A DNA stretch of 64,000 bases, taken from Lysobacter prati (lineage in GTDB: Bacteria; Pseudomonadota; Gammaproteobacteria; Xanthomonadales; Xanthomonadaceae). A program made the translations under genes and the position numbers. This document shows positions 48,641-57,268 of this stretch, piece after piece (position 1 is the stretch's first letter; each line of letters opens with the position of its first letter). Under the pieces are notes generated by a model. That model searched no databases. It was not told where the DNA came from and saw only the letters and a program-made list of their open reading frames with translations. The DNA lies in NCBI RefSeq assembly GCF_009765215.1, contig NZ_VLNV01000002.1:57391-121390 (forward strand). Reading direction: 5' to 3'.

Positions 48641-49789
48641 TCACGCCAGCGCCGAGAATATTTTTCCCAGCAATTCCCGCAACGGCATCCTCATCAGGAT
48701 GACAGGCAACAGCGGCACCGCTGCCGCGAGCGCGAACTGGGTCAGCAGGAAACGCTGCAGCGGAATCGTCCCCATCTCCTTGACCGTGGCATAGACCCCG
48801 GTCAGGTCGCACAACGCGGACGAGTCACCGGCCTCCAGGATGGGCGAAGCGCCGCCGCGAGCGCGGCCAAGCCAGCGTTGCTCGAAGCCTTCGGAGCAGT
48901 CGGTACCCAGCGCGCCGTAGGCCAGCAGACTGTTGCGCTTGAGCGCCGCCAGCCGCGGCACCAGCAACAGCAGCGGCGCAACCATCAACGCCACGCCCAG
49001 CACGATCCAGCCGGCCATGATGAAACGCAGGCTCCTGAGGTCGGCGCCGTAAAACTGGACGTCGAGCGCCAGCGTTCCGGCCAGGGAGATGCCGCCGACC
49101 AGCGGCAGCACCAGGAAAGCGGTCTGCGCATAACCCAGGAACGCCAACCCGCCGCGGCCATCGGGATGGGCGGCATGCAGATCGAGGTTGAAGCGCGAGA
49201 AGCGCAGCAGCAGCAGCGTCCATAGTGCCAGCCGCCAGAACCACAGCAGCACGAGGAAGCGGATCACCGGCATCGCGACCCATTGCAGCCAGATCGCGGC
49301 AAAGCTCATCGACTCGGCACTGCCCTTCCAGTCGCTGACATTGTCCAGCAGCCCGAGTACCGGGATCAGGTACGAGGCCAGGATGGAGAGCGCGAACAGC
49401 ACCAGTTCGGGTGTGTTGGCATCACGCCAGCGCCGCATCTGCGCCAGCACCTCTTCAAAGCGGTCACGGTCGCTCGCGTCGACCAGGTCCTGCAGATGCT
49501 TGATGGCGCGCCACAGGCGTTCATCGGCCATCGGTGCGGCCAGCACCAGCAGCGGCACGGCAATCACGAAGCGCGCCCAGATCGAATAGTCGCGAATCAG
49601 CGGAATGGTCACGCCGCCGAGGAGGGTGCCATCGCGCGCCGCTGCCAACACCATCGGCAGCACGATGATGAGGACCAGGCCGATGGCGACCAGCGGCGCG
49701 AGCCGGCGCTGGAGGCGGCCGAGGCCGCTGATCCTGGAGACGCTGTACACCAGGCCACCACGCAACAACGAATAGCGCTGATCGCTCAT
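48641..49789 (-). CDS. Conserved multi-pass membrane protein, unknown function
   Basis: A product of 382 residues with about six to seven hydrophobic segments: about 30-52, 70-88, 128-150, 160-190, 215-240, 250-275 and 355-375. The N-terminus is basic ('GLGRLQRRLAP'), and the loop 'DASDRDRFEEVLAQMRRWRDANTPE' is charged. No known transporter or enzyme motif is evident to me. The GGAG before the ATG at 49789 supports that start. It is separated from the ClpP-like lipoprotein gene by about 120 nt on the same strand and may be co-transcribed. Function unknown. Confidence 0.75.
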   Translation of the reverse strand: MSDQRYSLLRGGLVYSVSRISGLGRLQRRLAPLVAIGLVLIIVLPMVLAAARDGTLLGGVTIPLIRDYSIWARFVIAVPLLVLAAPMADERLWRAIKHLQDLVDASDRDRFEEVLAQMRRWRDANTPELVLFALSILASYLIPVLGLLDNVSDWKGSAESMSFAAIWLQWVAMPVIRFLVLLWFWRLALWTLLLLRFSRFNLDLHAAHPDGRGGLAFLGYAQTAFLVLPLVGGISLAGTLALDVQFYGADLRSLRFIMAGWIVLGVALMVAPLLLLVPRLAALKRNSLLAYGALGTDCSEGFEQRWLGRARGGASPILEAGDSSALCDLTGVYATVKEMGTIPLQRFLLTQFALAAAVPLLPVILMRMPLRELLGKIFSALA

Positions 49790-49906
49790 CGCGGAGCCCT
49801 CCGGCGCGACCGGTATGCGCGCCGGGGCATCGTGCCGCGGGTGATGTGATGGCCGGCTCATGCGGCCGCCGGCGAGGTTCGGCCGGTCAGCAGCGCATGG
49901 CGGCGG

Positions 49907-51070
49907 TCAGCTCTCGCCGGCCTTCGCCTTGGGCGACTGCTGCGACACGCCGTTGGGCTTGCTGGCACCCGGAACCAGCGCCGTCCCCGGATCGAACTCC
50001 GACAGCGGACTCTCCGCCGGGCAGGCCTGGTCGGGGAAGCCGTAATCCTTGCGCAGGTTCAGGCCGCAGGTGTTGAGCGCGTCCAGCTCGGTGTTGGGCG
50101 TCTTGCAGCGCTTGTCGAAGGCCCGCACGAACGAATCGCGGCGGCTGACGAAGTCCTCGCCGCACTTGCGCATCAGGCGCAGGCGGTCAAGGTCGTCCTG
50201 GGCCGGGTTGACGCCGTCCAACCCGTACAACTCCAGCTCCTCGACCGTCAGCAGGCGCAGGCCCCGGTTGGGCACGGCCATCATCAGGTCGGCTACTGCG
50301 GTCGCGGCGCCGTTGCGCTCGAGGTAGTCGCGCACGCGGTCGTAGACCACGCGCAACTCGGCGTTGAGCTGCGCGCGCGTGGTCGCGGTCGAACTCATGC
50401 GGATGATGCGATGGATTCCGACCTGGCCGGCGATCATGCGGTTGTCGCCGGCGCTGAGGATGAACACGCAGGCGCTGTGGCAGATCGCACCCTCGCGCAC
50501 CCAGATGGTCCAGCGCGACTCGGCGATGTAATCGCCGGCCTTGATCGCATCTTCGACCTGGCCACCGGCCGAATCGACGTCGAGCACGCGCTTGTGGATG
50601 CCCACCTCGTTGGCGACATGGGTGACGCGCTCGACCAACGAGCCGAACTCGGCGCTGATCTTGCCCTTGTAGCGCAGGCGCGCAACGCCGCGTTCCACGC
50701 ACGGCTGCAGGGCTTCGCGCAGGCCGGCCTGGTCGAACTTCGCCAGCACGTTGCCATCGCCCAGCGCCGCGTAGTCCAGCTCGCAACTGATCGATGCCTC
50801 GCCCGAGGTCAGCTCCAGCGGCGACCAGTCGAGCGGGGCTTCCTCGCTCCTGGCCTTGGCCGTTTCACGCACGCTGGTCTTGGCCTTGCGCGGCGAATCC
50901 TTCGGTTCGGGCGTGGCGGGCGGCACCTTGACCGGCGCGGTACTGATCGCACCGCCCTCCTGCGGGCTGTTCACCTCTTCGATGACCATGCCCGAATGGG
51001 TCGCCGGCTCGGCCCGCTGGCAGGCCGCCAGCGTGAGGCACAACAGCAGCGGCACGGCGTGCTTGAGCAT
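49907..51070 (-). CDS. ClpP-like (COG3904 type) periplasmic lipoprotein, putative serine protease
   Basis: A product of 387 residues with a lipoprotein signal (lipobox L-A-A-C, Cys17), a disordered Pro/Lys-rich stretch (about 38-80), and a ClpP/crotonase-fold domain (about 130-290). 'RVLDVDSAGGQVEDAIKAGDYI' (in parts, about 161-182) is the GG-loop, S199 in 'CHSACVF' is the likely nucleophile, and H220 in 'VGIHRI' the likely His. These three blocks define COG3904 periplasmic ClpP-like proteins. Two CxxxC-like cysteine pairs in the C-terminal part may form disulfides. Substrate unknown. Confidence 0.82.
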   Translation of the reverse strand: MLKHAVPLLLCLTLAACQRAEPATHSGMVIEEVNSPQEGGAISTAPVKVPPATPEPKDSPRKAKTSVRETAKARSEEAPLDWSPLELTSGEASISCELDYAALGDGNVLAKFDQAGLREALQPCVERGVARLRYKGKISAEFGSLVERVTHVANEVGIHKRVLDVDSAGGQVEDAIKAGDYIAESRWTIWVREGAICHSACVFILSAGDNRMIAGQVGIHRIIRMSSTATTRAQLNAELRVVYDRVRDYLERNGAATAVADLMMAVPNRGLRLLTVEELELYGLDGVNPAQDDLDRLRLMRKCGEDFVSRRDSFVRAFDKRCKTPNTELDALNTCGLNLRKDYGFPDQACPAESPLSEFDPGTALVPGASKPNGVSQQSPKAKAGES

Positions 51071-51258
51071 CTTTCGCAAGGATGTCCCGATTGTGGCAGT
51101 CGATGAATGCGCGCCCGCAGCGCACGTATACACAAGCATACGATGCGCGGGCTGACTGTCGGCCTAGCGCGGCGCGAAAAGCCTGCGGAACGACGTTGAC
51201 GAGGCCTCGGAAGGCCTCGCGAGATCAATGCCTCGGCAAGGTCCGCCGGACCCTCGAC

Positions 51259-52947
51259 TTACGGCTGGATCCCCTGCGGAAGCCGGACTCCGGCGCCGCT
51301 GCGCTTGCCAAGCCGTCTGGCCATACCTTCTCGCACCAGCTGCTGCGGCGTCATCTGCGAAGCCGCGAACGGCGATCCCAGCACCACCGTCTCGATCACG
51401 AAGATCTCGCCATCGAAATCGACCAGGTAGACCTGCCCGCTGTTGTCGGCATTGATGCTGACGATGTTGGTCAGCGCGCCGGCATCGGGAGTGAAGTCGC
51501 CGTTGCGCAGGGTGAACTCGTTCGCCTGCAACGTCGTGCCCGGCACCAGCCGCGAGATCGGCAGCGACCAGATGTTCGGACGGACGAAGTCGGCGAATAT
51601 GTACTCGCCAAGCAGCGACTCGACCGGGCCGCGATAGACCACGCCGCCGGTCACCGAACTGCCGTTGACCGGCCCGGTCCCGTGCGAGTACTGCGCCACC
51701 GGTGGCGTCATGCCCGTCGTCGGTCCGCCGCGGAACGGCACGGTGCCCTCGAGGATGGGCCAGCCGAAATTGGCGCCGCCGTCGCTGGGCCGCATCAGGT
51801 CGATCTCCTCGATCGCACCCTCGCCGACATCGCCGATCAGCAGATTGCCGGTCTGCGCGTCGAAGTTGTTGCGGAACGGATTGCGCAGCCCGTACGCCCA
51901 CACTTCAGGCGCGCCGCCGGAGGTGATGAACGGATTGCCTGCAGGGATCGCGTAGTCGCGGTCGGGCTCGGACGGGAATGCGTCGCTGGCGGGGTCCACG
52001 CGCAGGATCTTGCCCAGCAACGTGTTGGTGTTCTGGCCGTTGCTGTCCGGGTCGCCGGCACCGCCGCCGTCGCCGATGGCGATGTAGAGCATGCCGTCCG
52101 GGCCGAAGGCGATCCAGCCTCCGTTGTGGTTGCTGCGTGGATGCGGCACGCGCAGGATCGCGTCGCCGCTGCTGGGATCGGCGCGGTTGAGGTCGCCGGC
52201 GACGGTCAGGTAGCGCCGCACTTCCAGCGTCCCGTCCGGCGCGGTCACGAAGATGTAGAAGCGACCGCTGGTGAAGAAATCCGGCGCCGTCGCAAAGCCC
52301 AGCAGGCCACGCTCGTTTTCGGTCGAGATGGTCCCTGTGATGTCGAGGAACGGCGTGGCGGTGATCGCGCCGTTTGCCGTCATGATGCGGATGCGGCCCT
52401 CGCGCTCGACCACGAACAACCGGCCGCTGCTGTCGGGCATCGGTGCCAGGAAGATCGGGAAGTTGAGTCCGCTCGCGACCCGGCGCACACGGAAGGCAGC
52501 ACCGACGGAGTTGGTGACGGTGACCGACAGCGACTGCGTCACGCTGACGATTCCGTCGCTGGCGGCAAGCGTCACCAGATAGACATTGTCACCATTGGCG
52601 TCGACGGGGTTCTCGAAGTCCGGTGCGGTGACAAACGACAGCCCCCCCTGTGCGGTGATGCGCAAGCGGGCCTGGTCGGCGCCGCCGGCGAGGGAGAACG
52701 TGATGGGATTTCCGTCGGGGTCGCTCGCCGTGGCGGTGTAGAAGACCGAGGTGGTGTCTTCGGGAACCGTTGCGGTAACGCCCGAGGTGAACACAGGCGG
52801 CCGATTTTGCGTCGTCGGCGGCGGCGGGACAGTGGCACGCGGACTGCCGCCACCACCGCCGCCACAGGCGGTCAGTACGGCAACCAGGATCGCAATCAGG
52901 ATTGGGGCAAGCCACCCCCCCACTGCACGTCGTCCGGTCGGCACCAT
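51259..52947 (-). CDS. PQQ-dependent sugar dehydrogenase (GSDH type) lipoprotein with N-terminal cadherin-like domain
   Basis: A product of 562 residues with a lipoprotein signal (lipobox L-T-A-C, Cys28, followed by a Gly run). Residues about 48-150 form a cadherin/Ig-like domain ('ATVPEDTTSVFYTATASDPDGNPITFSL', in parts), followed by the six-bladed GSDH propeller (about 155-540) with 'NHNGGWIAFGPDGMLYIAIGDGGG', 'WAYGLRNPFRNNFD' and 'NFGWP', the PQQ/Ca-binding blocks of soluble glucose/sorbosone dehydrogenases. It oxidises aldoses or similar compounds in the periplasm. GGAGGAG precedes the ATG at 52947. Single gene, convergent with nothing close on its 3' side. Confidence 0.88.
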   Translation of the reverse strand: MVPTGRRAVGGWLAPILIAILVAVLTACGGGGGGSPRATVPPPPTTQNRPPVFTSGVTATVPEDTTSVFYTATASDPDGNPITFSLAGGADQARLRITAQGGLSFVTAPDFENPVDANGDNVYLVTLAASDGIVSVTQSLSVTVTNSVGAAFRVRRVASGLNFPIFLAPMPDSSGRLFVVEREGRIRIMTANGAITATPFLDITGTISTENERGLLGFATAPDFFTSGRFYIFVTAPDGTLEVRRYLTVAGDLNRADPSSGDAILRVPHPRSNHNGGWIAFGPDGMLYIAIGDGGGAGDPDSNGQNTNTLLGKILRVDPASDAFPSEPDRDYAIPAGNPFITSGGAPEVWAYGLRNPFRNNFDAQTGNLLIGDVGEGAIEEIDLMRPSDGGANFGWPILEGTVPFRGGPTTGMTPPVAQYSHGTGPVNGSSVTGGVVYRGPVESLLGEYIFADFVRPNIWSLPISRLVPGTTLQANEFTLRNGDFTPDAGALTNIVSINADNSGQVYLVDFDGEIFVIETVVLGSPFAASQMTPQQLVREGMARRLGKRSGAGVRLPQGIQP

Positions 52948-53191
52948 GCGCTGCTCCTCCGTGTCCGCGACCGACCGCGATGGCCCGAAGCGTCCCGCAC
53001 CGAGGAGGCTGGCAGAACCCATGCCGTTCGGGTGTGAAGAGGCGCTTCACGGCAGCCGGGCGGTCGGCCCTTCCGACCCGCGGTCATATGCGCCGGCCCT
53101 GCCGCCGGATCGCGTTAGAGGGATTGACCTGATCTGAACCCGCCCCGGCGCAGGCTGCGCCGGTCGCGTGTGATCCGCAACGGAGACCGCC

Positions 53192-54511
53192 ATGAGCCCC
53201 TCAGTTTCGCGCCGCCAGTTCCTGGCAATTCCCGCTGCCGTCGGCGCTGCCGCCCTGCTTCCCGCCGGCCTGCTGGGCGTGCTCGCCCGCGAAACGCCCG
53301 CCCTGCCCGACCTGTCTGACTGGACGAAGGTGCGTGCACAGTTCGTCCTCGATCCGGCGTATGCCCATTTCGCCAGTTTCTTCATCGCCAGCCACCCGGC
53401 GCCGGTGCGCGAGGCGATCGAGGGCTACCGTCGCTCCATCGACCAGAACCCGTTCCTCGTCATCGAGCAGGGCCTGTTCGAGGACGAAGCGCACAACGTC
53501 CCGCTGCAGGTGCAAGCGACCATCGCCGCCTACGTGGGCGGCCAGCCCGACCAGATCAGCCTGACACGCAGCACCACCGAAAGCCTCGCGCTGGTCTACC
53601 ACGGCCTCCCGCTCAAGTCCGGCGACGACGTGCTCACCACCGTCCACGACCACTACTCGCACCACGAGTCGATTCGTCTGGCGTGCGACCGCAACGGCGC
53701 GAGCACGCGCAGGATCACCTTGTTCGACGATTCCGCGAAAGCCAGCACCGACCAGCTGATCGAGCGCCTGTTGAAGGGCGTGCAACCCAACACGCGCGTG
53801 GTCGGCCTGACCTGGGTGCATTCCAGCACCGGCATCCGCCTGCCGATCCGCCAGCTCGCCGCTGCCCTCAAGGCCAAACACCCGGACGCGCTGCTGGTGG
53901 TCGATGGCGTCCATGGCATTGGTTCGACCGACGAGACCATCGCCACGATGGGCGCCGATTACTTCTGCGCCGGCTGCCACAAATGGATGTTCGCGCCGCG
54001 CGGGACCGCGCTGGTCTGGGCAACCAACGACAACTGGGCACGGCTGCGCCCGACCGTGCCGACCTTCAGCGAATGGGAGTCGTACAACGCCTGGGCCGAG
54101 AACCGCGTTCCGAAGACGCCAAGCAACGCCGCGCGGATGAGCCCGGGCGGCTTCCACGCCTTCGAGCACCAGTGGGCCATGGCGGCCGCATTCCAGATGC
54201 ACCAGGCGATGGGACGGCAACGCGTCGCTGCCCGCATCGCCAGCCTCAACAGCCAGCTCAAGAAGAACCTCGCGCAGAACCGCAAGATCACCATCCACAC
54301 GCCGATGTCGCCGGATCTGTCGGCAGGACTGGTCGCATTCGAGATCGAAGGCATGAAGCCCGAGGACGTCGTCAAGCGCCTGCTCGAGCAGAAGATCATC
54401 GCCAGCACCAGTCCGTATGCCGTCAGCTACGCGCGCCTGGCACCGAGCCTGGTCAACACGCCGGAAGAAGTGGACCGCGCCGCGCGCGCGGTCCACCAAC
54501 TTGCCTCGTGA
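53192..54511 (+). CDS. Tat-exported class V aminotransferase-fold (isopenicillin N epimerase-like) enzyme
   Basis: A product of 439 residues with an N-terminal twin-arginine signal ('SRRQFLAIPAAVGAAALL', cleavage near 33) and a fold-type I PLP domain. The Schiff-base lysine is K264 in 'CAGCHKWMFAPRG', 'DGVHGIGS' carries the PLP-binding Asp, and 'TRSTTESLALVYHGL' is the phosphate-contacting loop. The type is that of isopenicillin N epimerase/NifS-like proteins; the reaction is unknown. A PLP enzyme must be exported folded with its cofactor, which explains Tat. It converges with an alpha/beta hydrolase that also has a Tat signal. Confidence 0.88.
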   Translation: MSPSVSRRQFLAIPAAVGAAALLPAGLLGVLARETPALPDLSDWTKVRAQFVLDPAYAHFASFFIASHPAPVREAIEGYRRSIDQNPFLVIEQGLFEDEAHNVPLQVQATIAAYVGGQPDQISLTRSTTESLALVYHGLPLKSGDDVLTTVHDHYSHHESIRLACDRNGASTRRITLFDDSAKASTDQLIERLLKGVQPNTRVVGLTWVHSSTGIRLPIRQLAAALKAKHPDALLVVDGVHGIGSTDETIATMGADYFCAGCHKWMFAPRGTALVWATNDNWARLRPTVPTFSEWESYNAWAENRVPKTPSNAARMSPGGFHAFEHQWAMAAAFQMHQAMGRQRVAARIASLNSQLKKNLAQNRKITIHTPMSPDLSAGLVAFEIEGMKPEDVVKRLLEQKIIASTSPYAVSYARLAPSLVNTPEEVDRAARAVHQLAS

Positions 54512-54517
54512 CGTGAC

Positions 54518-55513
54518 TTAGACACCCCACAGCGCGCGTGCTTCCTCGGCGATGACGTCCGGAAACTCTTCCGGGAAGAACAGCTTCGCGCCTTCGATGC
54601 GGCGCACGCCGCGCGAGTTGCCGAAGCTGCGTTCCAGATGCTCGGCGCCGCGCTCGGAGAAGATGCTGTCGCCGGTACCCCAGAGGATCCGCGTCGGCCC
54701 TTCGAAGCGCGCCAGCGTCGGGCCAATTCCCTGCAGCCAGTTGCGGTCCAAACCAATCGCGTAGGCGTGGGTGCGGTCGGCATTGCGCACCAGTGGGCCG
54801 AGGTAGGTGTCCACGGCTTCGTCGGTGGGATGGGACGGATAGGTGAACGTCTGCCCGCCCAGCCCCTGCGGCGAACGCGCCAGCGTCTTGTCGGCCAGCC
54901 ACGGTGCCAGCCATTCCTGCACGAACTTGCCCTGCTTCGCCAGTTCCAGCACCGGCAGCAGCGCCGGTGGCGGGCACTCGATCTCCGAGTCGCAATTGGT
55001 CAGCAGCAACGTGCGCACCCGCTGCGGATAGCGCGCAAGGAACAGTTGCGCGGCCTGGCCACCGCTGTCGTTGGCGATCAGGTCGACGCTGTCGATGCCG
55101 AGGCGGTCGAGCAGGTCGGCCAGCATCGCCACCTGCGCATCCGGCGCCACGCTCTGGCCGGGCGCGACTTCGGTATTGCCCAGGCCGAGGAAGTCCGGCG
55201 CGATGCAGCGGCGGTACGGCGACAGTCGCTGCAACGCACCGCGCCACTGGTAGCCGTTGAGCGGGAAACCGTGCAGGAACAAGGCCGCCTCGCCGCTGCC
55301 GCGTTCGGCATAGGCGATGTTGCCGAACGGCGTCTTCATGAAGCGGCTGGCCGCGCGGAACGCCGCCGCGGCGATGGCATCGTCGCCGCTTGCCGCGGCC
55401 GCGCCAGCACCGGCCGACGCACCGGGGCGTGCGCCCAGTGCCGATGCATATCCACCCAGCGCGCCTGCCGCCAGCGTGCCCATGGCCATCGAGAGGAACT
55501 GCCTGCGAAGCAT
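54518..55513 (-). CDS. Tat-exported alpha/beta hydrolase (epoxide hydrolase/dehalogenase-like)
   Basis: A product of 331 residues with a twin-arginine signal ('LRRQFLSMAMGTLAAGAL') and the alpha/beta fold. 'LFLHGFPLNGYQWRGAL' holds the oxyanion HG (81-82), and the nucleophile elbow reads A-N-D-S-G-G (S150, with D149 just before), unlike the common GxSxG and between lipase-like and dehalogenase-like forms. 'RILWGTGDSIFSERGAEHLERSF' carries the acid; no catalytic His is evident in the expected C-terminal block, which reads 'RIEGAKLFFPEEFPD'. The ATG at 55513 has GGAG 11 nt upstream; 55537 is an alternative. Divergent from an XRE regulator. Confidence 0.85.
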   Translation of the reverse strand: MLRRQFLSMAMGTLAAGALGGYASALGARPGASAGAGAAAASGDDAIAAAAFRAASRFMKTPFGNIAYAERGSGEAALFLHGFPLNGYQWRGALQRLSPYRRCIAPDFLGLGNTEVAPGQSVAPDAQVAMLADLLDRLGIDSVDLIANDSGGQAAQLFLARYPQRVRTLLLTNCDSEIECPPPALLPVLELAKQGKFVQEWLAPWLADKTLARSPQGLGGQTFTYPSHPTDEAVDTYLGPLVRNADRTHAYAIGLDRNWLQGIGPTLARFEGPTRILWGTGDSIFSERGAEHLERSFGNSRGVRRIEGAKLFFPEEFPDVIAEEARALWGV

Positions 55514-55547
55514 GATCGTCGTCTCCACGGGGTCCATCCCCGTTTGT

Positions 55548-55568
55548 TCAGGCAAATGATTCGCCTGA
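55548..55568. promoter_or_regulatory. Imperfect inverted repeat upstream of the hydrolase gene
   Basis: TCAGGC / GCCTGA arms with a 9-nt AT-rich centre (AAATGATTC), 35 nt upstream of the hydrolase start. It partners the perfect palindrome 25 bp further on, and may be a second operator of the divergent regulator. Confidence 0.5.
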
Positions 55569-55592
55569 CAGGGCATGCGATCAACGAAGTCG

Positions 55593-55614
55593 CAGGTCAT
55601 GACGTCATGACCTG
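55593..55614. promoter_or_regulatory. Perfect 22-bp palindrome, operator candidate of the XRE/MmyB-like regulator
   Basis: CAGGTCATGAC is followed directly by its exact reverse complement GTCATGACCTG. It lies between the divergent hydrolase and regulator genes, and a third partial half-site (GAGGTCATG) follows. Perfect palindromes of this length are rare by chance and typical of dimeric HTH regulators. Confidence 0.75.
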
Positions 55615-55654
55615 TGAGGTCATGGAACTGCGCGCAGGCCGGCCGTATGCTGCG

Positions 55655-56482
55655 GCCGTGAACAATCTCGCCCATCCGCTGTCCCGGCCCCAGGTGGGCG
55701 CCTTGTTGCGCGAATGGCGCGCGGCGCGGCGCCTGAGCCAGCTCGACCTGGCACTCGATGCCGGCATATCGCCGCGCCACCTCAGCTGCATCGAGACCGG
55801 CAAGGCGCAGCCCAGCCGCGACGTCGTCACGCGCCTGGCCGACACCCTCGACATGCCGTTGCGCGAACGCAATTCGCTGCTGGTGGCCGCCGGTTTCGCG
55901 CCGCGCTATCCGGAAACCGCGCTGGCGACCCCGGAGCTCGCCCAGGTCCGCCGCGCGATCGAGTTCATCCTCGCCCAGCAGGAGCCCTACCCCGCCTTCG
56001 TCCTCAATCGCCGCTGGGACGTGCTGATGGCCAATGACGCCGCGTTGCGCGTCAACGGTTACGTGATGCACGGTCGCGCCAGCGCGCACCGCAACATGAT
56101 CCGGCAGATCTTCGATCCGGCCGACCTGCGCGCGGCGGTGGCGAACTGGGAGGAAGTGGCCGGCGTCCTGATCCACCACCTGCACAGCGAAGTGGCGGCC
56201 GCGCCGTCGGACCTGGCCGCACGCGACCTGCTCGACGAAGTGCTGGCCTACCCCGGCGTTCCCGCACGCTGGCGCAGGCGCGATCTCGACACCGCACCGG
56301 CGCCGTTGCTGACCACGGTGCTGCAGCGCGACGACCGCCAGTTCCGCTTCTTCTCGACCATCACCACCTTCGGCACGCCGCGCGACGTGACGCTGGACGA
56401 GCTGCGGATCGAGTGCTGCTTCCCGGTCGACGAAGCGACCGCGCAGTTGTGTCGCGAACTGGCGGCGGCCGCGCAATCGTAG
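55655..56482 (+). CDS. XRE-family regulator with MmyB-like ligand-binding domain
   Basis: A product of 275 residues from GTG 55655. Helix-turn-helix in about 10-65: 'VGALLREWRAARRLSQLDLALDAGISPRHLSCIETGKAQPS', in parts. The rest (about 100-270) is the MmyB-like PAS-type domain ('PYPAFVLNRRWDVLMANDAALR', 'NMIRQIFDP'), which binds a fatty-acid-like ligand in characterised members. The start is uncertain: ATG 55622 or 55607 are in frame, but 55607 lies inside the palindrome. It is divergent from the hydrolase gene and probably controls it. Confidence 0.88.
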   Translation, partial: AVNNLAHPLSRPQVGALLREWRAARRLSQLDLALDAGISPRHLSCIETGKAQPSRDVVTRLADTLDMPLRERNSLLVAAGFAPRYPETALATPELAQVRRAIEFILAQQEPYPAFVLNRRWDVLMANDAALRVNGYVMHGRASAHRNMIRQIFDPADLRAAVANWEEVAGVLIHHLHSEVAAAPSDLAARDLLDEVLAYPGVPARWRRRDLDTAPAPLLTTVLQRDDRQFRFFSTITTFGTPRDVTLDELRIECCFPVDEATAQLCRELAAAAQS

Positions 56483-56492
56483 GAGCTCGCCC

Positions 56493-57179
56493 CTACAAGG
56501 GCGTCGCCCGTCGCAGCGACCAGAACCCGATGTCGCGACGATCGCGATAACCGCCGCGCTCGTACAACTGCTTGGCGCGATGGTTCTCGTGGGCGACATG
56601 CAGGAACGGGGTCCGCCCGCGATCGAGCACGTCGTTGCTCAGCCATGCCAGCAGGTGGCGCGCATAGCCGCGACCGTTGAAGTCCGGATGCGTGCACACC
56701 GCGCTGATCTCCTGGAACTCGTCCATGCCCATGCGCTCGCCGATGATGGCCGCCAGTCGCCCGTCCTGGTAGATCCCGAAGTAGCGGCCCAGGTCCATGG
56801 TGTGCGGACGGAAGTAGTGCGGATACACCAGTGCGGTGAGTTCCAGCACGTCCTGCCGGTGCGGCTCGCCCAGTTCCATGATCGGCGGGCCTTCGACCTC
56901 GGCCATGTGCTGCGGGCATTCCATCTGCGCCAGCATCGCCAGCTTGTCCAGGCGCCAGCCATCGGCCACGGCCGGCGTCACCCCGAGCAGCAGCACGGTG
57001 TCGTCGGATGGAACCAGTCGCGCCAGCGCGGCGCCGGCATCGACGCCGTCGGCGGCAACGCCGAGGAACGGCGCCACCTGCGCCGGATAGCGGGCGGCAT
57101 CGCCGCTGCGGATTGCCAGGTCGCGATGGCGGCTGCGCAGCGATTCCCAGATCGGGTTGTCGAGGACGTGATCGGCCAT
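56493..57179 (-). CDS. GNAT family N-acetyltransferase (FR47-like)
   Basis: A product of 228 residues with an N-terminal part of about 110 residues and a C-terminal GNAT domain (about 115-225). 'ISAVCTHPDFNGRGYARHLLAWL' contains motif A (Q/R-x-x-G-x-G/A, here N-G-R-G-Y-A), which binds acetyl-CoA. 'PFLHVAHENHRAKQLYERGGY' is motif B. The acceptor is unknown. An ATG at 57191 would add four residues. It converges with the XRE gene, 10 nt between the stop codons. Confidence 0.87.
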   Translation of the reverse strand: MADHVLDNPIWESLRSRHRDLAIRSGDAARYPAQVAPFLGVAADGVDAGAALARLVPSDDTVLLLGVTPAVADGWRLDKLAMLAQMECPQHMAEVEGPPIMELGEPHRQDVLELTALVYPHYFRPHTMDLGRYFGIYQDGRLAAIIGERMGMDEFQEISAVCTHPDFNGRGYARHLLAWLSNDVLDRGRTPFLHVAHENHRAKQLYERGGYRDRRDIGFWSLRRATPL

Positions 57180-57268
57180 ACCCGGATGCAACCAGAGATC
57201 GACACGCCGGGCAAGACCGGGGGGTCCCGGTCCGTTGCGCCGGCCCGGTCAGGCGCGACCTGCGTCAC

